A stretch of 8,817 bases of DNA from Bacteroidota bacterium (GCA_947457085.1 CANGUS010000059.1:1-8817); one strand, 5' to 3'; positions 1-7,501 are shown, numbered from the stretch's first letter. A program made the numbers and translations. Notes: generated from the sequence alone by a model not told the origin.

Positions 1-1804
1 ACATTTTTTTGCTAGCTACCTCTTTTGATAAATTAGCTAATGGAATATTTAATTTGTCGCTCAAATACAACCAAACGGCTTTTGATGTTTCTTCATAAAA
101 CGCACTTTGAGCAGTTTGTTTTAAATAAGTTTCAGCAGTTATTAATCGTTTTAATGCAATTTTATTAGCACGTTTATTTTTAAATAAAACCCGATTACTT
201 TGCAACTGGTCTTCTTTTCTTTTAAAGAAAACTAAGCTAAAATAGGCTAATAAAGGAATGCCAAAACCTGCCCAATAAATAGGATTTGAAATTAAATTCG
301 ATGAATATTTTTTAGCGATATTTTTTGATGAAGTATTTATATCGTGTATGTCTTTAGGCAAACGATGTACAGTACTTTTATCTTCTTTACCTTGTTTAAC
401 ATGCAAAGTATAAGAGGGTGTAGAGAGTGTTTTATATTCTTTTATAATTGGATCATAATAGGAAAATTCAGTTGATGGAATAACAATAGTTCCAGCTGTT
501 CTTGGTGTGAACGAATAGGTAAATGTTTTGTAACCTGCAATTACATCATTAGTATTTGTCACCGTATCCTCTATTTTAGGATCAAATGCATCCAAGTCTT
601 CGGGAAAATTAATTTTTGGAGTACCAATCATTTTTAAATTGCCAGTACCACTCACGCGCAATGTAATCATTGCATTATCATCGGTTGTCAAATCTGTTTT
701 GTTGACATTACTTTCTATAGTAAACTGACCAATTGCACCTTTGAAACTACTTGGTTTGTTTGCAGCAGGAATGTCGGAAACATTAATTTTCACAACTTGA
801 CTTTTTAATTTCACAGGAACCGTTTCATATTCATACGGGTCATCATTCATCAATGCATCCATCATTTCTTCCAAAGTTTGACCATATGAATTTTGTTGTT
901 CATTTCTTCTCGCATGAGGTATTTTCACATTGCCCTCTACTGCAGCAGGATCTAATTCTAGAGTGCCGGTTTGAGTAGGAAACAATGCAGTGCGTTTCAA
1001 CTCCAACACATCCCACTCTTTACCTTGATAAATTTCTCTTCGAGCTTGTGGAGGATATGGTATATTAAAATCCTGACTCCAAAAACCTATCAAAGAAGGA
1101 CGATTTGTTGGTCGCACATCCATTGGAATGCGTGTATATAATTTATAACTCACTGTAATTTGCTCACCTAAGGTGGCCGATGTTTTATTTGGAACGGCTA
1201 AAATAAAAATATTTTTATCGATGTCGTTTTTTGAAATTGGATTGGGTTGTTGTTGTGGACTGGGAGTAGATTGCGGAAAGTTCTGTTGACTTTGCCTTTG
1301 AAGCTGTCGCATCATTTGTTGCTGCTGTTTCAACATGGCAATCATGGGATCTTCTTCATCCTCAAACAAATCGGCAAATGGATCGTTTTGTTGTATTTGT
1401 TGTTGACGACGATTTACAACAGAACCATCAACAATTTCAATGGCAACATTATTTGAACGAATTTGTTTTCCACCTGATAAGGTGGCAATCCCTCCTGGAA
1501 TTACTAATTTACCTTTCCTTTTTGCCTTAAAAACATAGGTTAATTCCAAAGATTGTGAAACTTCTCCATTAATTATACTTGTATTATTACTTCTTGATGG
1601 CCCGTCTATAACTTGAAAATCGGGCATTGCTGATAAGGTAAAACGTTGAGCATTGTTGATATTTTTTAAAATGAACTTTACTTCAAATTTATCATTAATT
1701 CCTACTTTTTGTGCGGCAGGTTGTGTAATAAAAACAGCCTCTTGTGCGTTCAAAATAGAAACACTCAATAACACTAAGATTAATATTCTTAAACTAATTT
1801 TCAT
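1..1804 (-). CDS. batD: BatD-family membrane protein (oxygen tolerance/Bat operon), 3' end outside the window
   Basis: Reading the minus strand from the ATG at 1804 gives 601 codons open to the left edge, so the C-terminus is missing. Residues 1-20 form a signal peptide (MKISLRILILVLLSVSILNA, likely cleaved before QEA). Beta-rich extracytoplasmic domains follow. A low-complexity Gln-rich segment (about residues 132-190, containing QQQQMMRQLQRQ and an acidic patch DLFEDEED) separates the first domain from the next. One transmembrane helix lies at about residues 505-526 (YWAGFGIPLLAYFSLVFF), followed by a basic cytoplasmic tail with the family-like segment YLSDKLNIPLANLSKE. BatD proteins are usually about 580-620 residues, so little is missing. 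Bat proteins were named for aerotolerance in Bacteroides; the biochemical role is unsettled. No batA, batB or batC lies upstream, because the upstream neighbour is a divergent peptidase; batE may follow outside the window. The start is supported by the signal peptide and a TAAATTTG box 29 nt upstream. Confidence 0.88.
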   Translation of the reverse strand, partial: MKISLRILILVLLSVSILNAQEAVFITQPAAQKVGINDKFEVKFILKNINNAQRFTLSAMPDFQVIDGPSRSNNTSIINGEVSQSLELTYVFKAKRKGKLVIPGGIATLSGGKQIRSNNVAIEIVDGSVVNRRQQQIQQNDPFADLFEDEEDPMIAMLKQQQQMMRQLQRQSQQNFPQSTPSPQQQPNPISKNDIDKNIFILAVPNKTSATLGEQITVSYKLYTRIPMDVRPTNRPSLIGFWSQDFNIPYPPQARREIYQGKEWDVLELKRTALFPTQTGTLELDPAAVEGNVKIPHARRNEQQNSYGQTLEEMMDALMNDDPYEYETVPVKLKSQVVKINVSDIPAANKPSSFKGAIGQFTIESNVNKTDLTTDDNAMITLRVSGTGNLKMIGTPKINFPEDLDAFDPKIEDTVTNTNDVIAGYKTFTYSFTPRTAGTIVIPSTEFSYYDPIIKEYKTLSTPSYTLHVKQGKEDKSTVHRLPKDIHDINTSSKNIAKKYSSNLISNPIYWAGFGIPLLAYFSLVFFKRKEDQLQSNRVLFKNKRANKIALKRLITAETYLKQTAQSAFYEETSKAVWLYLSDKLNIPLANLSKEVASKKM

Positions 1805-1833
1805 TTTCTGTTCTATCCCCGTCAATATTAAGG

Positions 1834-1841
1834 CAAATTTA
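1834..1841 (-). promoter_or_regulatory. Predicted -7 box (TAAATTTG) for batD
   Basis: On the minus strand the octamer TAAATTTG matches the Bacteroidota -7 consensus TAnnTTTG. It ends 29 nt before the batD ATG, implying a leader of about 20-25 nt. No good TTTG element is visible at the expected -33 distance, so the call rests on the -7 match and its position. Confidence 0.45.
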
Positions 1842-1896
1842 AAGCATGGTATAAAAATACATGCGTTAAAACTATGTGAAAAATTAACTTCTAAAC

Positions 1897-1977
1897 TATA
1901 GTTAATAATTATATTGATTTAGATTTTTTACTCCCTAGAACTAAAAACATTTCAAATTAGTAATTTATAGTTAATAA
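1897..1977. repeat. 12-bp direct repeat pair TATAGTTAATAA
   Basis: The sequence TATAGTTAATAA occurs exactly at 1897-1908 and again at 1966-1977, 69 bp apart. The first copy overlaps the palindrome AACTATAGTT (1894-1903). The repeats sit mid-way between the two divergent promoters, where an operator would be expected, but the AT richness makes chance similarity possible. Confidence 0.4.
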
Positions 1978-2062
1978 CTTTATAAGAAACATGCTGTGTT
2001 TTTTATTGAAACATATTTGAATATGTATAAGTAATCTACTATTTATAATCAGGTCTTGTAAA

Positions 2063-2070
2063 TAAATTTG
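2063..2070 (+). promoter_or_regulatory. Predicted -7 box (TAAATTTG) for the S9 peptidase gene
   Basis: TAAATTTG matches the Bacteroidota -7 consensus TAnnTTTG and ends 28 nt before the ATG at 2099. This is almost the same geometry as the identical octamer serving batD on the other strand. A -33 TTTG is not evident at 19-21 nt upstream (the nearest TTTG is at 2016-2019, too far), so support is partial. No Shine-Dalgarno sequence precedes the ATG, as is common in this phylum. Confidence 0.45.
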
Positions 2071-2098
2071 TATTTTGCAAACTTAAAGTTGTTAGAAC

Positions 2099-4036
2099 AT
2101 GAAAAAAATAATAGTATGCTGTCTGATTGCATTATGTACCCAAAATACAAATGCTCAACAAAATTTAACACCCGAAAAAATGTGGTCATTAGGTCGTGTG
2201 ACACCACAAGGTCTCAGCAAAGACGGTAACACAATTTATTACAGTGTTTCGGTAGCTGATACGAAAGAAAATAAAAGCAAAACAAAATTCTATTCAATGC
2301 CAGTAACAGGTGGCAATGTGGTAGAAATTCCTGCTTTACCAGTGGGTGCTAATCCAGTGAAAGATAAAACGTTAGAAAATGCTTCTATTTCTGCTGATGG
2401 TCGTTTAATGATTTTTTCGAAAGAAGTAAAGCTTCAAAAAATAAGCGGACAGGAAAATTATCCTGAATTACAAAAATCGAATGTGCTTATTTATGACGAT
2501 TTAAACCAACGTCATTGGGATACTTGGGAAGATGGTAATTATTCGCATGTATTTGTAGCACAAAATAAAAATGGGATGCCTATTAATGAAATAGACATCA
2601 TGAAAAACGAATTATTTGATTGTCCACAAAAACCATTTGGTGGTGCAGAAGACTTATTATTTGCTCCCGATAGCAAATCGATTGTTTATGTAACCAAAAA
2701 GAAAAGTGGTCTAGAATATGCTGTTAGTACAAACACAGATATTTACAAGTATAATTTATCAACCTTAGAAACAGAAAATTTAACAGAAGGCATGGAAGGT
2801 TATGACACAAACCCTGCTTTTAGTAAAGACGGAAATAACATAGCTTGGTTGAGCATGAAACAAGCCAATTGCGAAAGCGATAAAAACGAATTATGGATAA
2901 TGGATTGGGCAACTAAAACAAAACATAATTTAACAAAAGACTGGGATGAAACCATCAATAGTTTTGCATGGAGTAACGATGGGAAACAAATTTATTTCAT
3001 TGCTCCTTATCAAGGCACCGAGCAATTATTTGAAGTAACAATCAATGAAGATTTTAACGGGGTAGTTCGTCAAATTACTAAAGGACAATTTGACGTAAAT
3101 GGCATTGCAGCTGAAACGCCTACTTCTATTATTGTAACAAGAACCGACATGAATCATGCCGTTGAAATTTATTCTGTAGCAAAAACATCAGGCGAAATGA
3201 TACAACTCACACACGTAAACGATGCTGCTTATAACAACATTAATATGTGTGAAGTAAAAGAACGATATACGCTATTAGAAAACGGAGAAAACTTATTTTC
3301 ATGGGTAATTTACCCTCCTAATTTTGATTCTACAAAAAAATACCCTACCCTTTTATATTGTCAGGGAGGGCCTCAAAGTGCACTTTCTCAATTCTATTCT
3401 TTCCGTTGGAATTTTCAACTGATGGCAAGCCAAGGATATATTGTCATTGCACCTAATCGAACCGGAATGCCAGGTTGGGGAACTAAATGGAATGCCGATA
3501 TCAGTTTAGATTGGGGAGGAAATCCAATGCGTGATTATCTTGCAGCTATCGACGATATTTCTTCAGAATCTTATGTTGATACAGACCGACGTGGAGCTGT
3601 TGGTGCAAGTTATGGCGGCTATTCAGTGTTTATGTTAGCGGGCATGCACGAGGGGCGTTTTAAAACATTTATTGCACACGATGGTTTATTCGATTTAAAA
3701 AGCTGGTATGGCACAACCGAAGAATTGTGGTTTGCTAATTGGGATATTGGTGGGCCATATTGGGATCATAAAAATCATGAAGCAAAAAAGTCTTATACAG
3801 AATTTAGCCCAAGTAATTTTGTTGAATATTGGACTTCGCCTATCATGATTTATCAAGGAGGAACTGATTTTAGAGTTCCAATTGAGCAAGGATTACAAGC
3901 CTTTCAAGCAGCAAAAATAAAAGGATTAAAAAGTCGATTTGTTTATTTACCTGAAGAAAATCATTGGGTTTTAAAACCTCAAAATGCATTAGCATGGCAA
4001 TATGAATTCTACAAATGGTTGAAAGAAACATTGTAG
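2099..4036 (+). CDS. Secreted S9 family (prolyl oligopeptidase) serine peptidase, DPP5/acylaminoacyl-peptidase-like
   Basis: This 645-residue protein begins with a signal peptide (residues 1-19, MKKIIVCCLIALCTQNTNA, cleaved before QQ) and lacks a good lipobox, so it is probably periplasmic or secreted. Residues about 25-375 are a TolB/WD40-like beta-propeller with repeated S.DG and F..D.K blades. Residues about 395-645 are the alpha/beta-hydrolase domain. The catalytic triad is visible: Ser504 in GASYGGY, Asp590 in GGTDFRVP and His622 in EENHWV. The oxyanion/strand region CQGGPQS is near 421-427. Members of this family remove dipeptides or acyl-amino acids from peptides; Porphyromonas gingivalis DPP5 is a related type. 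The exact substrate cannot be read from the sequence. The gene appears monocistronic: divergent from batD upstream, with a terminator downstream before convergent pnp. Length and all key residues are intact. Confidence 0.93.
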   Translation: MKKIIVCCLIALCTQNTNAQQNLTPEKMWSLGRVTPQGLSKDGNTIYYSVSVADTKENKSKTKFYSMPVTGGNVVEIPALPVGANPVKDKTLENASISADGRLMIFSKEVKLQKISGQENYPELQKSNVLIYDDLNQRHWDTWEDGNYSHVFVAQNKNGMPINEIDIMKNELFDCPQKPFGGAEDLLFAPDSKSIVYVTKKKSGLEYAVSTNTDIYKYNLSTLETENLTEGMEGYDTNPAFSKDGNNIAWLSMKQANCESDKNELWIMDWATKTKHNLTKDWDETINSFAWSNDGKQIYFIAPYQGTEQLFEVTINEDFNGVVRQITKGQFDVNGIAAETPTSIIVTRTDMNHAVEIYSVAKTSGEMIQLTHVNDAAYNNINMCEVKERYTLLENGENLFSWVIYPPNFDSTKKYPTLLYCQGGPQSALSQFYSFRWNFQLMASQGYIVIAPNRTGMPGWGTKWNADISLDWGGNPMRDYLAAIDDISSESYVDTDRRGAVGASYGGYSVFMLAGMHEGRFKTFIAHDGLFDLKSWYGTTEELWFANWDIGGPYWDHKNHEAKKSYTEFSPSNFVEYWTSPIMIYQGGTDFRVPIEQGLQAFQAAKIKGLKSRFVYLPEENHWVLKPQNALAWQYEFYKWLKETL

Positions 4037-4108
4037 TAAATATGTTATAGAAATATTATTCCATTGTTACAAATGGTGTTGTTATTTATTCAATAATCAT
4101 CATCAATA

Positions 4109-4141
4109 AAAAAAGAGATTGTATAATACAATCTCTTTTTT
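4109..4141. terminator. Bidirectional rho-independent terminator between the S9 peptidase gene and pnp
   Basis: A near-perfect hairpin pairs 4109-4123 with 4127-4141 (core GAGATTGTA/TACAATCTC, loop TAA). It is flanked by an A-run on the left and a T-run on the right, so it has a U-tract in either direction. It lies 72 nt after the peptidase stop and 24 nt after the pnp stop, which suits termination of both convergent transcripts. Confidence 0.88.
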
Positions 4142-4165
4142 ATTATATTAGTTCGAATATAAAAC

Positions 4166-6301
4166 TTATGCTTCTTTTTTATCAGATGCTGGTTTTGGCA
4201 ATAACACCTTACGAGAGAATTTAAATTTACCAGTCTTAGGATCTGTACCCATTAATTTTACTTCTACTTTATCCCCTTCTTTAAACACACCATCCATTGT
4301 TTCTAAACGAGCCCAACTAATTTCAGAGATATGTAATAAACCTTGTTTACCAGGTAAAAATTCTACAAACGCACCAAATGGCATAATTGATTTCACTGTT
4401 GAGTTATAAACTGAACCAACTTCTGGAACTGCTACAATTCCTTTAATCCAAGAAAGTGCTTTATCTAAGCCTGCTTTTTCTTTAGAGAAAATTTTAACGT
4501 GACCTTTATTTCCAACTTCTTCAATAGAAACTGTCGTACCTGTTTCACGTTGAATTTCTTGAATAATTTTTCCACCTGGCCCAATCACTGCACCAATATA
4601 TTCTTTATCAATTTCCAAGAATTCCATACGAGGAGCGTGTGGTTTTAAATCAGCACGTTTAGCAGGAATACAATTATACATCGCATCTAAAATATGCAAA
4701 CGTCCTTTATTCGCTTGAGCCAAAGCAGAACGCATTACGTCCATACTCAATCCATCCACTTTAATATCCATTTGAATACCACAAATTCCATTACGAGTAC
4801 CTGTTACTTTAAAATCCATATCACCTAAATGATCTTCATCTCCTAAAATATCCGTCAATACCACCCATTTCCCATCAGAAGGACGAGAAATTAATCCCAT
4901 AGCAACTCCAGAAACGTGGTTAGGAATTGGAACACCGGCATCCATTAAAGCCAAGGAACCAGCGCAAACGGTTGCCATTGAAGAGGAACCATTACTTTCT
5001 AAAATATCAGAAATAATACGGATGGTGTATGGAAATTTTTCTTTTGCAGGAATTACTTGTTTCAATGAACGTTGAGCTAAATTACCATGTCCAACTTCTC
5101 TACGACCAGGCCCTCTCATTGGTTTAATTTCACCTGTAGAAAAAGGAGGGAAATTATAGTGTAAATAAAAACTTGCATATTCGCTACCATGTGCATCTTC
5201 AATCATTTTTTCATCTTCAGGAGTACCTAATGTTACTGTACTCAATGATTGAGTTTCACCTCGAGTAAATAATGAAGTTCCATGAGGAGAAGGTAAATAA
5301 TCTACTTCCATTTCTAATGGACGAACCACGTCTGGAGCTCTACCATCCAAACGAACTTTCTCATCAATCATCATATTACGAATGACCTCTTTCTCTAAAT
5401 CGTGGAAATAATAACCCACTAAAGCAGCATCTTCTTCAGGTAATTCTCCTAAATATTCTACCACCTCTTTTGCAATTGCTTTAAATGCATCGCTTCTATC
5501 ATGTTTTGCAGAAGCAGATTTTGCAACAGCGTATACTTTATCTTTTGCAAATGCAATAATTTTTGCATTCAATTCTTCATTTCTATAAGGTCTTGTATAT
5601 TCTCTTTTTGCAGGAGAACCTAACATTTCCCATAATTCTTTTTGTGCTTGCACTTGAATTTTAATGGCATTGTGACCAGCTTCAATAGCTTGAATTAAAT
5701 CTTCTTCGCTACATTCTTTACTTTCACCTTCTACCATCATGATATTTTTATCAGTAGCGGCAATAATGAAATCCATATCTGACTCCAACATTTGAGTTCG
5801 AGTTGGATTGATAATCATTTTGCCATCAATACGAGATACGCGTACTTCTGAAATAATTTCTTGGATTGGCACATCAGACACTGCCAATGCAGCCGAAGCA
5901 GCCAATGCAGCTAATGCATCAGGCATAATTTCTGGATCTGATGAAACTAAAGTAACCAATACTTGTACGTCACATAAGTAATCATCTGGAAATAAAGGAC
6001 GCAAAGCACGATCAATTAAACGTGAAATTAAAATTTCATTATCGCTTAACCTTCCTTCACGTTTGAAAAATGAACCTGGAATACGACCTGCTGATGCAAA
6101 TTTTTCTTGATAATCTACTGATAAAGGAAAGAAAGATTGACCAGGTTTTGGTTCTTTGTTGGCAACAACAGTTGCTAATAAAGCACAATTTCCCATCTTT
6201 ACCAATACAGAACCATCTGCTTGACGAGCTAATTTTCCTGTTTCAATTGTTATTTGGCGACCATCGCCTATATCGAATGTTTTTGTTTTTAAATTAAACA
6301 T
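4166..6301 (-). CDS. pnp: Polyribonucleotide nucleotidyltransferase (PNPase)
   Basis: PNPase is a trimeric, phosphate-dependent 3'-5' exoribonuclease and polymerase acting in mRNA decay in the cytoplasm. The 711-residue protein has the full domain order: first RNase PH domain (about 1-140, with the RNA-channel motif FFKREGR at 78-84), helical linker, second RNase PH domain (about 310-545), KH domain (about 555-620, IGPGGK at 573-578) and S1 domain (about 628-698). Catalytic residues in the second core are present: GSSSM at 438-442 for phosphate binding, and LGDEDHLGDMDFK with Asp490, Asp496 and Lys498, corresponding by motif to E. coli D486, D492 and K494. The length is normal. The gene follows rpsO on the same strand after 193 nt, the classic rpsO-pnp order. 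The leader is rich in inverted repeats and no Shine-Dalgarno sequence is visible. No strong dedicated promoter was found. Confidence 0.98.
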   Translation of the reverse strand: MFNLKTKTFDIGDGRQITIETGKLARQADGSVLVKMGNCALLATVVANKEPKPGQSFFPLSVDYQEKFASAGRIPGSFFKREGRLSDNEILISRLIDRALRPLFPDDYLCDVQVLVTLVSSDPEIMPDALAALAASAALAVSDVPIQEIISEVRVSRIDGKMIINPTRTQMLESDMDFIIAATDKNIMMVEGESKECSEEDLIQAIEAGHNAIKIQVQAQKELWEMLGSPAKREYTRPYRNEELNAKIIAFAKDKVYAVAKSASAKHDRSDAFKAIAKEVVEYLGELPEEDAALVGYYFHDLEKEVIRNMMIDEKVRLDGRAPDVVRPLEMEVDYLPSPHGTSLFTRGETQSLSTVTLGTPEDEKMIEDAHGSEYASFYLHYNFPPFSTGEIKPMRGPGRREVGHGNLAQRSLKQVIPAKEKFPYTIRIISDILESNGSSSMATVCAGSLALMDAGVPIPNHVSGVAMGLISRPSDGKWVVLTDILGDEDHLGDMDFKVTGTRNGICGIQMDIKVDGLSMDVMRSALAQANKGRLHILDAMYNCIPAKRADLKPHAPRMEFLEIDKEYIGAVIGPGGKIIQEIQRETGTTVSIEEVGNKGHVKIFSKEKAGLDKALSWIKGIVAVPEVGSVYNSTVKSIMPFGAFVEFLPGKQGLLHISEISWARLETMDGVFKEGDKVEVKLMGTDPKTGKFKFSRKVLLPKPASDKKEA

Positions 6302-6337
6302 AGTATATGTTTTTTTTAGAGTGAAGGAGTTTGTTAA

Positions 6338-6376
6338 GGAGTGTAGCTATGCATAGATTAAAATACACTACACACC
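6338..6376 (-). promoter_or_regulatory. Predicted hairpin in the pnp mRNA leader
   Basis: On the minus-strand RNA, GGUGUGUAG (from 6376-6368) can pair with CUACACUCC (from 6346-6338), giving eight pairs around one U-U mismatch. The apical part includes the perfect palindrome CTATGCATAG (6347-6356). Downstream in the same leader the heptamer ACTCCTT occurs twice (complement of 6336-6342 and 6324-6330). E. coli pnp is autoregulated through a leader hairpin cut by RNase III. An analogous role here is inference from position only. Confidence 0.4.
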
Positions 6377-6378
6377 AA

Positions 6379-6403
6379 AATCAATCTTTAAATTAGATTG
6401 ATT
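6379..6403. repeat. 9-bp inverted repeat upstream of pnp
   Basis: AATCAATCT (6379-6387) and AGATTGATT (6395-6403) form a perfect inverted repeat around a 7-nt spacer, TTAAATT. It lies directly upstream of the leader hairpin at 6338-6376. It may be a second RNA stem in the rpsO-pnp intergenic transcript or a protein-binding dyad; it lacks a U-tract, so it is not a terminator. Confidence 0.5.
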
Positions 6404-6449
6404 ACTAAAAACACCTATAAATATTTTAAGTGAAATAGAATAGCTCTAT

Positions 6450-6481
6450 AAAAAGCAATTCCCAACCTTTGGAGTTGGGAA
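6450..6481 (-). terminator. Rho-independent terminator-like hairpin after rpsO
   Basis: On the minus strand TTCCCAAC and GTTGGGAA form a perfect 8-bp stem (6474-6481 with 6459-6466) with a 7-nt loop. TTGC and then a run of five T (6454-6450) follow. It begins 13 nt after the rpsO stop codon. The offset and short T-run suggest incomplete termination, which would end rpsO messages while allowing some readthrough into pnp. Confidence 0.72.
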
Positions 6482-6494
6482 CACTTTATAAAAG

Positions 6495-6767
6495 TTATTT
6501 TCTTAATCCTAGTGTTACTAATAATGCTCTGTAACCGGTTAAATTTGTTTTTTGTAAATAAGTAAGTAAGCTCTTACGTTGACCTACTAATTGGATTAAA
6601 CCTCTGTTTGAGTTAAAATCTTTTTTATTAGTTTGCATATGACCAGAAATATGTTTGATTCTTTCTGTTAACATTGCAATTTGTGCTTCTGTAGACCCAG
6701 TGTTAGTTTCGCTACCACCGTGTGTTTTGAATAATTCTTTTTTGCGTTCGATTGTTAATACTGACAT
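6495..6767 (-). CDS. rpsO: 30S ribosomal protein S15
   Basis: S15 binds the central domain of 16S rRNA early in 30S subunit assembly. The 90-residue product matches the family length (about 89) and its signatures: a GSTEAQIAMLTERI helix (24-37), HISGHM (39-44), the rRNA-contacting segment NRGLIQLVGQRKSLLTYL (54-71), and the C-terminal LGLRK. The ATG start gives the standard N-terminus MSVLTIERKKEL, so it is secure. A Bacteroidota promoter lies about 37 nt upstream, and a hairpin terminator follows the stop. pnp is the next gene on the strand, 193 nt away, as in many bacteria. The 125-bp gap from pnuC and its own promoter suggest transcription independent of the rng-pnuC unit. Confidence 0.98.
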   Translation of the reverse strand: MSVLTIERKKELFKTHGGSETNTGSTEAQIAMLTERIKHISGHMQTNKKDFNSNRGLIQLVGQRKSLLTYLQKTNLTGYRALLVTLGLRK

Positions 6768-6892
6768 CTTTAAAGTATTAGGGTTTTAAATTTTAATTGA
6801 GTGCGAAAGTAAGGCATTTTTTTATACTATCCAATTTGTTCCGAGTTTTTCCACTAAATATACTTATATAATTATTACTTATGTAAAATATT
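6768..6892. other. pnuC-rpsO intergenic gap
   Basis: The 125-bp AT-rich gap contains the rpsO promoter elements near its rpsO end. I see no GC-containing hairpin after the pnuC stop, so readthrough from the rng-pnuC unit into rpsO is possible. No gene or RNA is visible. Confidence 0.5.
6804..6834 (-). promoter_or_regulatory. Predicted Bacteroidota promoter for rpsO
   Basis: On the minus strand a TTG (6834-6832) is followed after 20 nt by TACTTTCG (6811-6804). These resemble the -33 TTTG and -7 TAnnTTTG elements at the preferred 19-21 nt spacing, with one mismatch in the -7 box. The predicted transcript would start near 6797, giving a leader of about 30 nt before the ATG at 6767. This is the best-formed promoter in the window. 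Confidence 0.55.
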
Positions 6893-7501
6893 TTAAATAT
6901 GATTGCTCAGTTCCAATTCTTTTTTCCATTCTTTATAGCCAAGCACAGCAATGACAACATAAATAACAGTCAATAAAGAGGTTAATTCTAATCCTTTATA
7001 AAATTGTAAGGGAATCGCTATCAAATTTGATATATTTAATAATATCCAATTTTCTAATTTTCGTTTTAATAACAACCAAGTACCAGCCCAAGCAAAAGCA
7101 GATACGATTGCATCTAAACAAGGAACTGTACTATCGGTAAATTGATTAAGCATGAAAAAAAGCACAACAAATGAACCAACAAGTATACCAACAGCAATCA
7201 TCCATCCTTGTTTTGTAGTTTTTGAAATTTTTTGTTGACTTTTTTGTTGCCATAAAAACAAACCTAAAATACTGGCAATTAAATAGTAGAAATTCAACAG
7301 ACTCTCAGCATATAATTTAAAATCATAAAAAACGTAGATGTAAAAACACACACTGATTATGCCAGCATAAAAATTGATGGTTTTATTTTTTAAAGCAAGG
7401 AAAACTTGTAAAACACCAAATGAAAATGCAATCCATTCAAAAATAGAGGTAGCAAAAAACTGCGTTATAATATGTTGAATAACTGAATTGATGAAGTAAA
7501 T
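6893..7501 (-). CDS. pnuC: PnuC-family nicotinamide riboside transporter, non-canonical start
   Basis: PnuC facilitates uptake of nicotinamide riboside across the inner membrane, feeding NAD salvage. Numbering from the codon after the upstream stop (202 codons), the protein is almost wholly hydrophobic with about seven membrane segments. Family-like segments are FEWIAFSFGVLQVFLALKNK (21-40), YAGIIS (45-50), LYAESLLNFYYLIASILG (63-80), DAIVSAFAWAGTWLLLKRKLENW (130-152) and VLGYKEW (186-192). Homology clearly extends upstream of the first usable GTG (7351, codon 51). That start would delete the first membrane helix and part of the second, so I extend to 7501. The extension contains no ATG, GTG or TTG; only ATT/ATC codons (7501, 7492, 7480) could start it. 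The frame is the same as the preceding RNase E/G gene, whose TAA (7504-7502) directly abuts. A conservative annotation would be 6893-7351. The PnuC assignment is firm; the start is not. Confidence 0.85.
   Translation of the reverse strand: MYFINSVIQHIITQFFATSIFEWIAFSFGVLQVFLALKNKTINFYAGIISVCFYIYVFYDFKLYAESLLNFYYLIASILGLFLWQQKSQQKISKTTKQGWMIAVGILVGSFVVLFFMLNQFTDSTVPCLDAIVSAFAWAGTWLLLKRKLENWILLNISNLIAIPLQFYKGLELTSLLTVIYVVIAVLGYKEWKKELELSNHI

Larger units (their letters stand above)
1805..2098. other. Divergent intergenic region between batD and the S9 peptidase gene
   Basis: This 294-bp, very AT-rich stretch separates two genes transcribed away from each other. It contains one predicted -7 box near each gene, an exact 12-bp direct repeat and a perfect 10-bp palindrome, AACTATAGTT (1894-1903). 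Small ORFs crossing it have no recognisable protein character. I see no RNA gene or riboswitch. Confidence 0.6.

Noticed and set aside
1247..1456. Plus-strand ORF of 69 codons
   Set aside because: It is antisense to the Gln-rich part of batD; its Leu-rich product arises from the complement of CAA/CAG repeats.
1653..1901. Plus-strand ORF of 82 codons
   Set aside because: It overlaps the batD signal-peptide end and promoter on the opposite strand and has no recognisable domain.
2011..2020. TTTG at 2016-2019 as the -33 element for the peptidase promoter
   Set aside because: It is 43 nt from the -7 box, far beyond the usual 19-21 nt spacing.
3695..3889. Minus-strand ORF of 64 codons
   Set aside because: It lies wholly inside the catalytic domain of the S9 peptidase gene, on the other strand.
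6070..6297. Plus-strand ORF of 75 codons
   Set aside because: It is antisense to the conserved N-terminal RNase PH domain of pnp.
6336..6396. Possible 15-codon plus-strand leader peptide: AAGGAGT, 6-nt gap, ATG at 6349, stop at 6394-6396
   Set aside because: The spacing is ideal, but Bacteroidota seldom use Shine-Dalgarno sequences, no plus-strand gene follows, and the peptide MHRLKYTTHQNQSLN has no recognisable features. Likely chance within the pnp leader.
7349..7351. GTG at 7351 as the pnuC start
   Set aside because: PnuC-like hydrophobic sequence continues 50 codons upstream in the same frame; this start would remove the first membrane helix.
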